From the NCBI RefSeq assembly GCF_900112105.1, contig NZ_FOKV01000006.1, forward strand, positions 62,001-126,000: a stretch of 64,000 nt of DNA, given 5' to 3'. Below the pieces are notes generated by a model. It ran no database searches. It saw only the letters and a program-made list of their open reading frames with translations, and was not told the DNA's origin. Positions 63,609 to 64,000 of this stretch are shown in pieces. The stretch comes from Zunongwangia mangrovi (lineage in GTDB: Bacteria > Bacteroidota > Bacteroidia > Flavobacteriales > Flavobacteriaceae). The translations under genes were made by a program, and so were the position numbers. Within the stretch, counting starts at the first letter, position 1. Every line of letters starts with the position of its first letter.

Positions 63609-64000
63609 ATGAAAAAATTAATACTACCCGCAATAGCTTTATGTACCGCTCTAACTTCTTGCGAAAGCGAACCTGAAGAGAAAGGTAAAGATATTGGAGC
63701 ACTTCATATAAGCAAAGAATTTCCACAACCGGGTGATGAAATTAAAATCACTTATGCCGCTGAAGATAGCATTCCAGATAGTGAAGATGAGAAGGTTAAA
63801 GGAATCATCAATTTTATGACCGGCAGCAATATCTATCCAGAAGATATCGAACTTAAAGATTCGGCTATGCTATATACATCTAGCATCAAAATCCCAGATA
63901 CGGCTACTGCGATCTCATTTCAATTCAAACAATATAACATCGACCAAAATAACAATAAGGCTGGATTTGTTTTACCCTTATATGATGAAGAAGGGAATCC
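63609..64000 (+). CDS. Lipoprotein, 3' end outside the window
   Basis: The first 130 codons of a lipoprotein (lipobox TALTSC, Cys18). The mature part starts acidic (ESEPEEKGKD) and then shows beta-rich segments (EFPQPGDEIKITYAAEDS, AISFQFKQYNIDQNNNK). It could be the N-terminal domain of a TlpA-like redoxin or a plain beta-sandwich lipoprotein; the visible part does not decide. The start is the ATG at 63609, followed directly by a clear signal peptide. Confidence 0.7.
   Translation, partial: MKKLILPAIALCTALTSCESEPEEKGKDIGALHISKEFPQPGDEIKITYAAEDSIPDSEDEKVKGIINFMTGSNIYPEDIELKDSAMLYTSSIKIPDTATAISFQFKQYNIDQNNNKAGFVLPLYDEEGN

Overview
The window is a contiguous piece of chromosome from a marine-type member of the Flavobacteriaceae (Bacteroidetes), probably close to Gramella, Salegentibacter or Zunongwangia. 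That placement is my inference. It rests on the low G+C, a split transketolase, a long-form NusB, the DUF1573/YajC neighbourhood, a PUR-family small protein, a cyclophilin-FKBP fusion, many Bacteroidetes lipoproteins, and promoters with a TAnnTTTG -7 box. No prophage, transposase, rRNA operon, integron or CRISPR array was seen.

Layout. 1-6.5 kb: lptG (partial), tgt, split transketolase, two surface proteins, an S4 RNA-binding protein, a phosphoribosyltransferase and shikimate kinase. 6.6-7.0 kb: three tRNA genes (Lys, Lys, Leu). 7.3-12.9 kb: a DUF2306 membrane protein, then a tight operon of a CarH-type B12/light regulator with crtI, crtB, crtZ and a lycopene cyclase gene, enough to turn GGPP into zeaxanthin. 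12.9-27.9 kb: mainly housekeeping genes (TlpA thioredoxin, aconitase, MoxR plus two SurA-like folding factors, OmpH/Skp, guaB, a TPR histidine kinase, HMG-CoA lyase, LysE, pyrD, pepT). 28-32.4 kb: a DUF1801 protein, a MntA/HepT toxin-antitoxin pair, yajC, a DUF1573 lipoprotein, nusB and an amino-acid dehydrogenase. 32.5-40.1 kb: an ABC exporter, a PUR protein, an M14 peptidase and a Trk/Ktr potassium uptake pair. 40.1-41.8 kb: a small AT-rich accessory operon of unrecognised small membrane proteins and a membrane-anchored LAS-type metallopeptidase. 41.9-53.9 kb: csaA, two thiol peroxidase-like proteins, a cyclophilin-FKBP fusion, an amidohydrolase, a PiT-like permease, an outer-membrane barrel with a giant TPR lipoprotein-like partner, and ftsE. 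54-58.5 kb: a six-gene operon on the minus strand centred on an MbnP/MbnH-like pair (probable copper handling). 58.5-64 kb: a repeat-rich spacer, typA, a secreted propeller-like protein, kdsA and a truncated lipoprotein.

The parts most worth a second look are the MbnP/MbnH operon with its two paralogous CX9CX3C small proteins, the accessory operon at 40.1-41.8 kb with translationally coupled ORFs that lack normal starts, a dispersed family of palindromic intergenic elements (43.8, 48.0, 54.0 kb and a partial copy at 28.0 kb), arrays of 7-bp repeats at 58.6-59.1 kb and directly behind ftsE, a Tgt without its zinc cysteines, and a CarH-like regulator with a changed residue at the light-state cobalamin ligand position.

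Limits: all family calls come from reading motifs and translated sequence by eye. Starts were moved from the longest open frame where a promoter box, a terminator or a signal peptide showed a better one.
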